From Spirosoma endophyticum (GTDB taxonomy: Bacteria > Bacteroidota > Bacteroidia > Cytophagales > Spirosomataceae): a stretch of 64,000 nucleotides of DNA. The notes beneath the pieces were generated by a model. It saw nothing but the letters and a program-made list of their open reading frames with translations, did no database searches and was not told the origin of the DNA. Position 1 is the first letter of the stretch. Each line of letters opens with the position of its first letter. A program made the position numbers and the translations under genes. Shown here in pieces: positions 52,035 to 60,664 of this stretch. Where the stretch lies: the NCBI RefSeq assembly GCF_900112365.1, contig NZ_FOLQ01000020.1, positions 19,578 through 83,577 of the forward strand, in the 5' to 3' direction.

Positions 52035-52152
52035 AGTTACACAACTGGTTTAAAAAAAAGACAAATTGCGGCTTTTTCACTCGTAGTGAAGGGTAAGGAG
52101 TTAACCTGCCTCAATCAATTACCTTTCTTTGAAACAGCAAAACCGCATCGTT

Positions 52153-53100
52153 ATGACAAAACCCTTCATGCTCCTGCTGCTGGCGACGGCTTGTGGCCTG
52201 ATCAATCCGGTCGATCTTAAGCTCCAGGCTCAACCAGCACAAGCCATCAAGCCCACGTTAGCCCTTACCTTTGACGACGGCTCAATCAGTGATGTTGGTG
52301 AGTACAAATTGGAAACCTGGAATCAACGGCTGCTGGACCAGCTGAAAAAAAACAAGCTCAAGGCCATCTTATTTTCGGCGGGCGCCAACAAGTCTGGCCC
52401 CAAAGGGAAATACGTGCTAAGCTCCTGGAACGACGCGGGGCATCTGATCGCCAATCATACCTTCTCGCATGTCAACTTTAACAGTAAACAGGTCAGTCTG
52501 GACGATTTCAAGCTTGAACTAGCTAAAAATGACAGCCTCATCAAGCCCTACTCGAATTATGCCCCTTACTTTCGATTTCCCTACCTCAAGGAAGGCAACA
52601 CGAAAGAAAAAGTGGAGGGGTTCAGAGCCTTTATGAAGCAGCAAGGGTATAAAAATGGCCACGTTACGATTGACGCTTCCGATTGGTACATCGACGCTCG
52701 CTTAAACGAGCGACTAAAAGAAAATCCGAAAGCTGATCTTTCCGGTTTTAAAAACTACTATAAAAACCACTTATTGAACCGGGCGCTTTACTATGATTCG
52801 CTGGCCTATCAGCTCATCAAGCGGCGCATCCATCACGTACTGCTGCTGCATCATAATCTAGCGGCCGCCCTTTTCCTGGACGATTTGATCGCCCATTTTA
52901 AAGCCAACGGGTGGGACGTTATTGACGCCGATCAAGCGTATAAGGATATCATTTATGATGAAGTACCCACCCCGATTCCCGCCGGTGAAAGTTTAATCTG
53001 GGCTTTAGCCAAACAATCCGGCCGGTTTGACAAGAGGCTGCGTTACCCCGCCGAGGACGGCGAGTATGAAAAACCGGTGATGGACAAGTTAGGGCTTTGA
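52153..53100 (+). CDS. exported polysaccharide deacetylase (NodB-fold)
   Basis: A 315-residue enzyme of carbohydrate esterase family 4 type. From the ATG of MTKPFMLLLLATACGLINPV, with signal peptide, the metal-binding Asp41-Asp42 of TFDDG and His102/His106 of NHTFSHVNF are present, and RFPYLKEG follows as the second motif, so the metal triad is complete. It would remove N-acetyl groups from peptidoglycan or another amino-sugar polymer in the periplasm. The C-terminal 90 residues (from 'KRRIHHVLLLHHN') include the catalytic-base region typical of the family. The gene is single. Confidence 0.9.
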   Translation: MTKPFMLLLLATACGLINPVDLKLQAQPAQAIKPTLALTFDDGSISDVGEYKLETWNQRLLDQLKKNKLKAILFSAGANKSGPKGKYVLSSWNDAGHLIANHTFSHVNFNSKQVSLDDFKLELAKNDSLIKPYSNYAPYFRFPYLKEGNTKEKVEGFRAFMKQQGYKNGHVTIDASDWYIDARLNERLKENPKADLSGFKNYYKNHLLNRALYYDSLAYQLIKRRIHHVLLLHHNLAAALFLDDLIAHFKANGWDVIDADQAYKDIIYDEVPTPIPAGESLIWALAKQSGRFDKRLRYPAEDGEYEKPVMDKLGL

Positions 53101-53131
53101 GCTAACATGCCCCGATTAAGATGCACTTGGT

Positions 53132-53171
53132 TAAACGCCCCTTTATCTCACTTAGGAGCATTTTGTGAGAT
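53132..53171 (+). repeat. dispersed hairpin repeat, copy J (shortened)
   Basis: TAAACGCCCCTTTATCTCAC, with ATCTCA (53145-53150) and TGAGAT (53166-53171) around CTTAGGAGCATTTTG. The spacer between the box and the core is reduced to about 10 nt, as if internally deleted. It lies between convergent genes. Confidence 0.6.
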
Positions 53172-53254
53172 TAAGCAAGGCGATCATTACATAATTTATA
53201 TAGGTTAACTTCAGGAGTCAGTTCAGGTGCTGCCGTTTATAGATTGGCTACCCA

Positions 53255-55627
53255 TTAATCGCTTCTCAGCGAGTTGACTGGATTCATCAGTGCCGCTTTT
53301 ACACTCTGGAAACTCACGGTCAACAGGGCAATACTAACCCCTAGTAAACCGGCCAGGGCAAACACCCACCACTCAATCGTGATTTTGTACTCGTAGTCTT
53401 TTAAAAACTGGCTCATAGCGTAATACGCAATCGGGCTGGCAATCATAAAAGCGATCAGGACTAGTTTCAGAAAGTCTTTAGAGAGCAGAGCGACAATACC
53501 CGCAACGCTCGCGCCGAGCACTTTGCGAACGCCGATTTCTTTTGTCCGTTGTGTTACCACAAACGACACCAAACCAAATAAACCAAGGCAGCCGATGAAA
53601 ATACCAACGATGGCAAACAGCGTTAGAAAGTTGGCCAGTTTACGTTCGTCATCGTAAAAAGCTCGCAGGTCCTGGTCCAGAAAGGTCGGCCTAAAATAAG
53701 CATTGGGGAACAGGGCCTTCCAGTATTGCTCAATGTGGGCAATGGCTTTTGTGGTTTGCTGTGGGTCGATACGGATACTAGCCGTCTGAAGATTCCCGTC
53801 GGTGTATAGAAATATGTGGGGTACGATAGACGACCGCAGGCTCTGCGAGTGGTAATCTTTCACCACCCCCAGTATGGTGAAGGGTTTGTCATAATAAAGA
53901 TTGATCCGTTCGCCAATGGCCCGTTCCGGCGTTTGGAAGCCCAGATCGCGGGCGGCTTTCTCGTTGATGATAGCCACCGTGTTCGTGTCGGCGCGGTTCC
54001 ACGACCGACCAGCGACCAGTGGAATCTTAAAGAATTGAAAATAATTGGTGTCTACGTGCTGAAACCGGAATGTGTATTCGCCGTTTGGCAGATTACGATG
54101 ACGTACCGTATTCCACCACCAGTTGTGACTGCTCGACGGCGTGGTTAGTCCGAACGCTACGTCCTTGATTTCCGGATGCTGGCGCAGCTGTTGCCGGAAT
54201 CGTTCGCGCAGAACGACATTGTCTCGTTCCGGCATGTCGACGGTCACGACGGCCTGTTTATCGAACCCTAAGTCTTCCTGGTACAAATACCGAATCTGCT
54301 TAATACCCAACAGCGTACAGATAACCAGTACCTGGGCAATCACGAATTGCACGACGACCAATGTTTGCCGAAGCGATATGCCCCGGCGAGGTCCTGAAAA
54401 ACGCCCGCGCAGCACGCGCACTGGCTGGAACCCCGATAAGACTAGGGCTGGGTAGCTACCTGCCAGTAAAGTTACCAACGTGCCCAGACTCAGCAGAAAG
54501 AGAAGGGTGCTGCCATTCCAGATCGTCGACTGTCCGACCTGGGTATTCAACAAGCGGTCAGCGAACGGGATCAACTGCGTCGCCAGTAAACTACCTAAGC
54601 CAATGGCCAGGAAAACCAACAAGGCCGTTTCCCCGAGGAACTGCGAGATGAGCTGTGAACGACTGCTGCCTAGCACTTTCCGTACAGCAATCTCGCGGCT
54701 GCGCTGCGTCGCCTGCACGGTAGCCAGGTTGATAAAATTGATACCGGCCAGGCCAATGAGCAGCACGCCAATGCCCGCCAGTGTATACACCATCCAGCCT
54801 GCGATGGTATAATTGAAGGCATCTATGTCCGTATCGAAATGAGCATCCGGTAATGGCATTAGATCGTAGGATATATAATCCGATTCTTTTCTGTGGCGGG
54901 CCGCCAGCCGGTTCAGCCCCGTTTCAATCGTTGTTGGCAACGCACCCGGTTCGAGTAGTACGTACCCATGAAATTTTGAATCGCCCCCGCCCCAGTGATT
55001 CTCGTTTTTGTACATCGCCTGCACAATGGGTAGGGTCGCGTAAGAGACAAGGACCCGAATCGGCAACATTGAATTTGGTTTGACGTTTCGAATAATGCCC
55101 GAAACTGTCAGCGTAGCTACATTATCCAATCGTAGTGTTTTACCCAACGCATTATGCCCAAACCAGTCCTGGGCGGTTTTTTCGTCCAGCACCACCTGAT
55201 TGGGAGCCGTCAGTGATTGCTTGGGCGAACCGCTTAACCAGACTAGGTCAATCATGTCGGCCAGTGTCGGCGGTGCATAGAAAAAGCCGGTTGCGTTCAC
55301 TACCTGCTGGCCAATCTTTACGCTCACCGTATTGCCGGTGCCTTTTACACTAACCGCTTTTGCCACGCCAGGAAACTGCGTCTGCAACGCCTTGATTATA
55401 CCCTGTGGCACATGGGAGTTTGCTTCGCCGTATTTGTCGTGGCTACGAACTTGGTATAATCGGCCGGTATTTCGGTGATACCGGTCAAAACTGTACTCGA
55501 ACCTAACAATCCAAAACAGCATAATCGCTACGCCCAGCCCCAGCGCTAACCCGATTAGGTTAATAAGCGTATAGCTTCGGTTACGTACCAGATTTCTCCA
55601 GGTTGTAATCAAATAATTTCGTAGCAT
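53255..55627 (-). CDS. ABC transporter permease, MacB/FtsX type
   Basis: A 790-residue two-FtsX-domain permease. The N-terminus 'TTWRNLVRNRSYTLINLIGL' and the periplasmic MacB-like domain are followed by 'QRSREIAVRKVLGSSRSQLI' in the first FtsX core and TQRTKEIGVRKVLGASVAGI in the second. This architecture is widespread in Bacteroidota without a fixed ATPase partner gene. It probably exports peptides, lipoproteins or antimicrobials; the substrate is unknown. No ATPase gene is adjacent in the window. Confidence 0.9.
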   Translation of the reverse strand: MLRNYLITTWRNLVRNRSYTLINLIGLALGLGVAIMLFWIVRFEYSFDRYHRNTGRLYQVRSHDKYGEANSHVPQGIIKALQTQFPGVAKAVSVKGTGNTVSVKIGQQVVNATGFFYAPPTLADMIDLVWLSGSPKQSLTAPNQVVLDEKTAQDWFGHNALGKTLRLDNVATLTVSGIIRNVKPNSMLPIRVLVSYATLPIVQAMYKNENHWGGGDSKFHGYVLLEPGALPTTIETGLNRLAARHRKESDYISYDLMPLPDAHFDTDIDAFNYTIAGWMVYTLAGIGVLLIGLAGINFINLATVQATQRSREIAVRKVLGSSRSQLISQFLGETALLVFLAIGLGSLLATQLIPFADRLLNTQVGQSTIWNGSTLLFLLSLGTLVTLLAGSYPALVLSGFQPVRVLRGRFSGPRRGISLRQTLVVVQFVIAQVLVICTLLGIKQIRYLYQEDLGFDKQAVVTVDMPERDNVVLRERFRQQLRQHPEIKDVAFGLTTPSSSHNWWWNTVRHRNLPNGEYTFRFQHVDTNYFQFFKIPLVAGRSWNRADTNTVAIINEKAARDLGFQTPERAIGERINLYYDKPFTILGVVKDYHSQSLRSSIVPHIFLYTDGNLQTASIRIDPQQTTKAIAHIEQYWKALFPNAYFRPTFLDQDLRAFYDDERKLANFLTLFAIVGIFIGCLGLFGLVSFVVTQRTKEIGVRKVLGASVAGIVALLSKDFLKLVLIAFMIASPIAYYAMSQFLKDYEYKITIEWWVFALAGLLGVSIALLTVSFQSVKAALMNPVNSLRSD

Positions 55628-55967
55628 ACTCGTCCAGGTTTATTCTGATCGTACTGACTATACGGGGTTGACCTACGTAGTCCAGATGAAGTCATGATCC
55701 TCGTCGGCCAAATATCATACCAAGTCTATGAAAAATCGCTGGTGAGTAATATAGGCTAATTAGCCCGACGAATACTGTACGATTACGGACACAATTGTCC
55801 GGTTTACACGTACCGAAACAATTTAGACTGGAGCAAGATATAGGCTAAAGTAGGGTGCAGTAACCCTATTTCAAGATAAGTCATTACGAAAGGAAGTGAA
55901 GCGTCTCTTAGCGTCTTCTTAGATTATATACCTTATCAAAAGCTGATTCGTGAAATGCTTAACTGAT

Positions 55968-56018
55968 GAAGCAAGCACATGAACGTTCCTGTGTCTCACT
56001 TAGGAGCCATTTATGAGA
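55968..56018 (+). repeat. dispersed hairpin repeat, copy K
   Basis: GAAGCAAGCACATGAACGTT with CCT, then TCTCA (55994-55998), TTAGGAGC and TGAGA (56014-56018). GTTCCT can pair with AGGAGC with one G-U pair, competing with the TCTCA/TGAGA stem. It lies in the 418-bp gap 55628-56045, which holds nothing else that I recognise. Confidence 0.6.
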
Positions 56019-56045
56019 TAAGCCCTGATTTGTGCTTTCCCCAAA

Positions 56046-57221
56046 TTATTCGTTAAACAACGCTACCAGCTTATCATTGGCCGATTCGGTATGCATCCAC
56101 TCCACCCCCTCCATCGAAACTTTGGCTTCTTCAGTTCCTCGTTCTAGCATCGGTTTCTCATAAGCGGCTAGGGCCAATTGGGTAGTGGCAAACTGCTCAC
56201 TCGTCAGACACTCGCTTAGCTCCAATGCATCCAGCATGGCCAAATTAACGCCTTCACCAGAAGGCGGCATTAGATGAGCCGCATCACCTAATAGAGTAAT
56301 GCTTGGCTGAGAGGCCCAGCTTTGGTCGAAGGGCACGCAATATTGCGGGCGAATCAAAAGGGGCAGGCTTACTGACTCAAACAGCTCAAACCAAACTGGG
56401 GCCCATCCGCTAAATTCTTGCTTTAACCAGGCCCGCAACTGCTGCTGATCAGCAAAATCAATCCCATTGGTTTGTAGCCAGTCTTCATCGACTCGACAAC
56501 TCACGTAAAAATCAATACTACCATCCCCTTTAGCGGATACATGTAAAAATTTCCCCGTCGTATGTGTATAGAGTTTGCCGCCTTGGAGTAGTTGATGAAT
56601 GGTTGGTGCTGCCGTGGCCGCATCGGCTACATTTCCCTGCACAATGGTCGTACCCGCATAAAAAGGCTGGATCGACGTCAGTAACGGACGGACTTTGGAA
56701 TGAGCACCATCGGCGCCAACGACAAGATCGGCGACAACGGTGGTACCATTTTTAAACGTTAGTTGCCAGGCATCAAGCCTTGGTGAGATCTGGACGAGCT
56801 GACTGTCCCAAACGACGGTGTCAGCCTGAAGAGACGCTAATAATAGACTCCGCAAATCGCCACGGTCGATTTCAGGCCGAAACGATTCGTTGTCAAAATC
56901 GTTGCACTCGTCCTTGCCGTGATCGTCATAGAGGATGTTCGCCTGCGTATCGACCACCCGCCCTTTGTCGGCCCCTGGCCGGTAGGCGTGCTTAAAAGCG
57001 TCCAGCAATCCCGCATTGTCCAGGGCTTTTAGGCCCGATTCATAATGCAGGTCAAGGGTGGCCCCTTGCACCCGTGTGCTTGGGCTATAATCCCGCTCAT
57101 AGACGGTCACATCCGCTCCTTTGAGTTGTAATAGACGGGCCAGAGTTAGGCCACCAGGGCCACCTCCAACGATAGCTATCCGTTTGTTTTCTAATAAATT
57201 TACGCCTTCCTGTGTGTTCAT
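56046..57221 (-). CDS. FAD-dependent monooxygenase related to TetX
   Basis: A 391-residue flavin monooxygenase. The FAD-binding IVGGGPGGLTLARLL is at about residues 17-31, followed by VYERDYSPSTRVQGATLDLH, 'EIDRGDLRSLLLASLQADTV' and LLGDAAHLMPPSGEGVNLAM; these blocks in this order are the pattern of the TetX group (tetracycline-inactivating enzymes of Bacteroidota) rather than of general phenol hydroxylases. Relatedness does not prove tetracycline activity. It follows the AraC-type gene on the same strand by 77 bp, and both have a TACxTGGTAAG motif (plus-strand reading) upstream. Confidence 0.85.
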   Translation of the reverse strand: MNTQEGVNLLENKRIAIVGGGPGGLTLARLLQLKGADVTVYERDYSPSTRVQGATLDLHYESGLKALDNAGLLDAFKHAYRPGADKGRVVDTQANILYDDHGKDECNDFDNESFRPEIDRGDLRSLLLASLQADTVVWDSQLVQISPRLDAWQLTFKNGTTVVADLVVGADGAHSKVRPLLTSIQPFYAGTTIVQGNVADAATAAPTIHQLLQGGKLYTHTTGKFLHVSAKGDGSIDFYVSCRVDEDWLQTNGIDFADQQQLRAWLKQEFSGWAPVWFELFESVSLPLLIRPQYCVPFDQSWASQPSITLLGDAAHLMPPSGEGVNLAMLDALELSECLTSEQFATTQLALAAYEKPMLERGTEEAKVSMEGVEWMHTESANDKLVALFNE

Positions 57222-57280
57222 TAGTTGAGCTATTTAGTGGCTACAAAGGAACAGGCTAGTGAACGCGCAGGCAATATCGA

Positions 57281-57291
57281 TACGTGGTAAG
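57281..57291 (-). promoter_or_regulatory. candidate AraC-type binding site before the TetX-like gene
   Basis: Plus-strand TACGTGGTAAG differs at one position from TACATGGTAAG at 58191-58201, in front of the AraC-type gene. It lies 60 bp before the TetX-like start. Confidence 0.35.
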
Positions 57292-57298
57292 TATAGGA

Positions 57299-58156
57299 CT
57301 AATCGAGGTTTTTGCTCCGAAACGCCAGGGGGCTCATACCCGCCACTTTACGAAACAGCCGGACAAAATACGAGTAATCCTCATAGCCCAGAGCGGCAGC
57401 TATCTCCTTGACCGATTGATCTGAATGATGAAGCTGGCGCTTGGCTTCTAAGACGATCCGTTGCTGGATGTGATACGAAACCGACTGACCCGTCGCTGTT
57501 TTGACACATTCATTCAAATACGGCGTCGATAAGTTTAGGCGTTCGGCGTAGCTGGCTGGACTTTTAATGGTGGTAAATTCACGTTCCAGTTCGGATTTGA
57601 ACGCTTTGGTAATCCCGTCAAACCGGGTGAAGTTGTGGGTTGGTTTAGCCTGGGCCAGATACTGCGAAGCCACTAAGGCGACTAATAGATTGCAGCTTTC
57701 TTTCAGGAGCTGGTAATGCAGTTTCTCCTGCTTTCGTTCAGCTAGTTGGAGGCAAAGCGAAGCGGTTTGTGAAAGAAGGGTGAGTGCGTCTGTTTGCAGC
57801 GGCAGCGGATCGACTGGGGTGAGTTCTTCTAATAGTTTCAGATAGTCTGGTAGGAGATTTTCGTTGGTGATGATCCAACTGCTGATGGTAGCTTCTTTAA
57901 ACTCGACCAACCGATGCACTTGATTAGGATGCATGTACAGAAGAGCGGGTGCTACTACCTGATAGAGTTGAAAGTCAACTTCGATCTGAGTAAGGCCTTT
58001 TTCCTGTAAGAAAAAGGAATGTCCACTATCCCGGTGCGCTCGCCCTACTTCCTTAGAATCGGGTGCCCCATTGAATACCCCTCTGGCAATGATAATTCCT
58101 TGGCCCATGCCAGTAGGTAGCTTGATAACCGGGATATGGTTGTTTTTGGGAGCCAT
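57299..58156 (-). CDS. AraC-family transcriptional regulator
   Basis: A 285-residue regulator. The N-terminal part is a cupin-like sensor ('VDFQLYQVVAPALLYMHPNQ', 'HRLVEFKEATISSW'), and the C-terminal AraC domain has 'ERLNLSTPYLNECVKTATGQ' and DQSVKEIAAALGYEDYSYFVRLF. It lies directly upstream of the TetX-like gene on the same strand and probably controls it. The -7 box TAGCTTTG (58177-58170, minus strand) lies before its start, with a dyad at the -33 position. Confidence 0.88.
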   Translation of the reverse strand: MAPKNNHIPVIKLPTGMGQGIIIARGVFNGAPDSKEVGRAHRDSGHSFFLQEKGLTQIEVDFQLYQVVAPALLYMHPNQVHRLVEFKEATISSWIITNENLLPDYLKLLEELTPVDPLPLQTDALTLLSQTASLCLQLAERKQEKLHYQLLKESCNLLVALVASQYLAQAKPTHNFTRFDGITKAFKSELEREFTTIKSPASYAERLNLSTPYLNECVKTATGQSVSYHIQQRIVLEAKRQLHHSDQSVKEIAAALGYEDYSYFVRLFRKVAGMSPLAFRSKNLD

Positions 58157-58169
58157 CGTATTTCGATCA

Positions 58170-58202
58170 CAAAGCTAACCTCCATCAGCTTACATGGTAA
58201 GC
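58170..58202 (-). promoter_or_regulatory. promoter and dyad of the AraC-type gene
   Basis: On the minus strand TAGCTTTG (58177-58170) fully matches TAnnTTTG; the dyad GCTTACCATGTAAGC (58202-58188, minus-strand reading) covers the -33 position, where an AraC-type activator would sit. The ATG follows 13 bases after the box. Confidence 0.45.
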
Positions 58203-58311
58203 AGATAAGGATTATTCCTTCTTGGCTCGTATTTATTCGATGAATTTAATTGCCATAATGATCATCTCTTTAATTGCCCCGTTTGGGGTAGTAGGCACAC
58301 AAACACTATTT

Positions 58312-58340
58312 CGTCTCACTTTGAGGAGCATTTTCTGAGA
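58312..58340 (+). repeat. dispersed hairpin repeat, copy L (core only)
   Basis: CGTCTCACTTTGAGGAGCAT, with TCTCA (58314-58318) and TGAGA (58336-58340). The upstream half is not recognisable. It lies between the AraC-type and esterase genes. Confidence 0.5.
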
Positions 58341-58386
58341 TTACACGTTGTCAGGCTGAGTGCTGCTCACCGTTTAGACATTCAGT

Positions 58387-59358
58387 TTAGTTCTTTACTT
58401 GGTTCCATTCAGTAGTGAAGAATGAAACCATCTTCGTGTAGTAAGACTCACTCAGTACGCCTGGGCCATGCCTACCCCCCGACACCTGGATCAAGTCGCT
58501 TTTCACCCCTTCCTGCTTCAACTTGTTGGCCAACTCCTCACTTTGGCAAAAGGGAACTAGAGGGTCCTTATCCCCATGAATTAGTAAAAAGGGCGGGCTC
58601 GCTTTGCTGACATAAGTGATGGGATTGGCCAGTTCAACCCTTGATGTATGCTGGGTTATGCCTCCCCCGATGAGTAATGATTCGGGCGATCGGGGGTCAT
58701 TATGATGCATCCGGGGGTCGCAGGAATCCATTAGTAAAAAATTAGTCGGACCAAACCAATCCACGACCGCATTTACATGACTGCTGACAGGGGTAAACGG
58801 ACCTAAATGACCTTCCAAATCGACCTTAATACCGTCGATGGTTTTTGTTTTGACATGATTGGTTGTGCCCGCCAGCGAAGCCAGATGACCGCCGGAGGAA
58901 TAGCCCGTCAGTCCGATAAACTGGTCGGTTACCGAAAACGTAGCGGCATTGGCGCGAACAAATCGGATAGCTGCTTTTACATCGTGAAGCTGGGCGGGAA
59001 ACAGCGTATCGCCACTCGACCGGTGGTTAATGGCGACCACGGCAAACCCTTCTTTCAATAATCGTTGTCCTAATCCATCCGTAAAGATAGCACCTTTGGC
59101 ATTATTGGCGAGCCAGGCACTGCCATAAATGCAAATAATGACGGGGAAAGGCGCTTTGCCGCTCAGGGGTAAATGGATATCCAATTTATGGCCGATGATG
59201 CCATCACCTACATAATCGAGATCCACCCACGATTTGGATGATTGAATTGCCCTACTAGCATAGTCAGGTGGCTGAGCGAGTACTCGTTGAGCCAGGAGCC
59301 CTAAGATAGCGATAAATACACCATGATTCTTTCTTAAAAATTGACAGACGTATTTCAT
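58387..59358 (-). CDS. secreted alpha/beta hydrolase (BD-FAE-like esterase)
   Basis: A 323-residue esterase from the ATG of MKYVCQFLRKNHGVFIAILG, with a signal peptide ending LAQ. 'GHKLDIHLP' and 'VIICIYGSAWLANNAKG' give the oxyanion region, AINHRSSGD a conserved strand, 'GLTGYSSGGHLASLAG' the nucleophile (G-Y-S-S-G), and HGDKDPLVP and SGGRHGPG the Asp and His. This resembles bifunctional acetylxylan/feruloyl or carboxyl esterases (BD-FAE). The substrate is uncertain. An upstream in-frame ATG adds 14 residues and is less likely. Confidence 0.88.
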   Translation of the reverse strand: MKYVCQFLRKNHGVFIAILGLLAQRVLAQPPDYASRAIQSSKSWVDLDYVGDGIIGHKLDIHLPLSGKAPFPVIICIYGSAWLANNAKGAIFTDGLGQRLLKEGFAVVAINHRSSGDTLFPAQLHDVKAAIRFVRANAATFSVTDQFIGLTGYSSGGHLASLAGTTNHVKTKTIDGIKVDLEGHLGPFTPVSSHVNAVVDWFGPTNFLLMDSCDPRMHHNDPRSPESLLIGGGITQHTSRVELANPITYVSKASPPFLLIHGDKDPLVPFCQSEELANKLKQEGVKSDLIQVSGGRHGPGVLSESYYTKMVSFFTTEWNQVKN

Positions 59359-59500
59359 TAAATTAGTTCGGTTTTCCTTCAGGATGCGCTGGAAGACCAA
59401 CTCGTTGCATAGGCTTTTTTCTTTTTTTGCAGGACAGCCTTCACAGGATACTATTCTTGGCTTAAGTCTGGCCAGTAAACTGGCTTAAAAAGCTCGGTAT

Positions 59501-59553
59501 GAGGAGCAGATACATGAAGGTTGCTTCGTCTCAGGTGGGAGGGTTTCATGAGA
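59501..59553 (+). repeat. dispersed hairpin repeat, copy M
   Basis: GAGGAGCAGATACATGAAGG, then TCTCA (59529-59533), GGTGGGAGGG and TGAGA (59549-59553). It lies in the gap between divergent esterase and aldo/keto reductase genes. Confidence 0.6.
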
Positions 59554-59638
59554 ATAGAATTGGCTCAAACAAGCACGTTTATCGATCGATACATTCATGA
59601 GCTGAATCAAGCTAGCTAATCGTGCTCAGAACAATTTA

Positions 59639-59706
59639 TGGGCTTTAAAACAAAGTAAAATTGGGCTTTAAAACAAAATTGCTTGTTGCCCAACCGCCTA
59701 CTTTTG
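59639..59706 (+). promoter_or_regulatory. promoter with tandem direct repeat before the aldo/keto reductase gene
   Basis: TTG (59679-59681), 17 nt, TACTTTTG (59699-59706), both consensus, 20 bp before the ATG. Immediately upstream are two exact copies of TGGGCTTTAAAACAAA (59639-59654 and 59662-59677), 23 bp apart and ending one base before the TTG. Tandem direct repeats adjoining the promoter are the binding mode of AraC-type activators, and an AraC-type gene follows the reductase. Confidence 0.65.
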
Positions 59707-59726
59707 TCTTATTAAAATCATTGATA

Positions 59727-60605
59727 ATGAGACAAAATAACACCATCACTATTGGGGCCGGTACGGCCAGCCCCCTATTGGCCCGACTACCCGGTTATGG
59801 AACCATGCGCCTGACAGGCGCTGATTTTTGGGGTGAGCCACTCGATCGGACAGGGGCTATTGACTTGCTGCGAAAGGCCGCTGAGCTGGGTGTCAACTTT
59901 TTTGATACCGCTGATTTTTACGGGCCAGGCGTAACCAACAAACTGTTAGCCGAAGCTTTGTACCCCTATGACAAGGATCTGATTATTGCCACCAAAGTTG
60001 GCGCAAAACGTGGACTTGACAAAAGTTGGTTGCCCTATGGCAAGCCGGATGAATTGAGAGCGAGTGTGGAAAACAATCTGAACGAATTGAAGCTAGAGCA
60101 CCTTCCTTTGGTGCATTTTGGCAAGGCTGCCCATAGTCCAGAAAAGTTTGAGGAGGGTTTCGCTACCATGCTGGCCCTGCAACAAGAGGGAAAAATCCAG
60201 CATATAGGGTTGTCGAATGCTTCCTTTGACCAATTGAACACGGCCATCCGAATGGGTAAAGTAGCCAGTGTTGAAAATATGTACAGCTACACCCAGCGGG
60301 TAACCGATCCCAATAGCCCCTACGGGTTTCAAGGGGGTGAGGTATTGCCCTTATGCGAACAACACCAGATCCCCTTTATTCCCTTCTTTTCCCTGCAGAC
60401 CTCCTTGCCTGCCGGGCCAAGCAAAATGGACGAGTTAGCTACTCAAAAAGGGGTTTCCGTAGCGCAGCTCAATATTGCCTGGTTGCTTCATCAATCGCCC
60501 TGGATGCTCCCAATTCCTGGGACTACGTCCATCCAACATTTAAAAGAAAATATGAATGCCGCTACTATTTCGCTATCCCCGGAAGAGCTAGCCTATTTAG
60601 GATAA
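59727..60605 (+). CDS. aldo/keto reductase
   Basis: A 292-residue NADPH-dependent reductase of aldehydes or ketones. From the ATG of MRQNNTITIG: 'PGYGTMRLTG', the catalytic Asp and Tyr in 'FFDTADFYGPG', the Lys in ATKVGAK and the His in LPLVHFG are all present, with the C-terminal 'PIPGTTSIQHLKENM' cofactor loop. The TIM-barrel is complete and the length is normal for the family. Physiological substrate unknown. The AraC-type regulator follows 59 bp later and is the likely controller. Confidence 0.92.
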   Translation: MRQNNTITIGAGTASPLLARLPGYGTMRLTGADFWGEPLDRTGAIDLLRKAAELGVNFFDTADFYGPGVTNKLLAEALYPYDKDLIIATKVGAKRGLDKSWLPYGKPDELRASVENNLNELKLEHLPLVHFGKAAHSPEKFEEGFATMLALQQEGKIQHIGLSNASFDQLNTAIRMGKVASVENMYSYTQRVTDPNSPYGFQGGEVLPLCEQHQIPFIPFFSLQTSLPAGPSKMDELATQKGVSVAQLNIAWLLHQSPWMLPIPGTTSIQHLKENMNAATISLSPEELAYLG

Positions 60606-60664
60606 GGTATGAAGTAGAATGGCTTTTGAGGCCTTTATACGCTAACTTTTGTACATTTGATCGT

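Noticed and set aside
56046-57221. Calling the TetX-like gene a tetracycline resistance gene
   Set aside because: Sequence blocks show kinship to the TetX group but do not prove substrate; many environmental relatives act on other compounds.
60353-60664. An N-terminal extension of the AraC-type regulator
   Set aside because: The extension lies in the coding sequence of the aldo/keto reductase in another frame; the sensor domain begins at the ATG at 60665.
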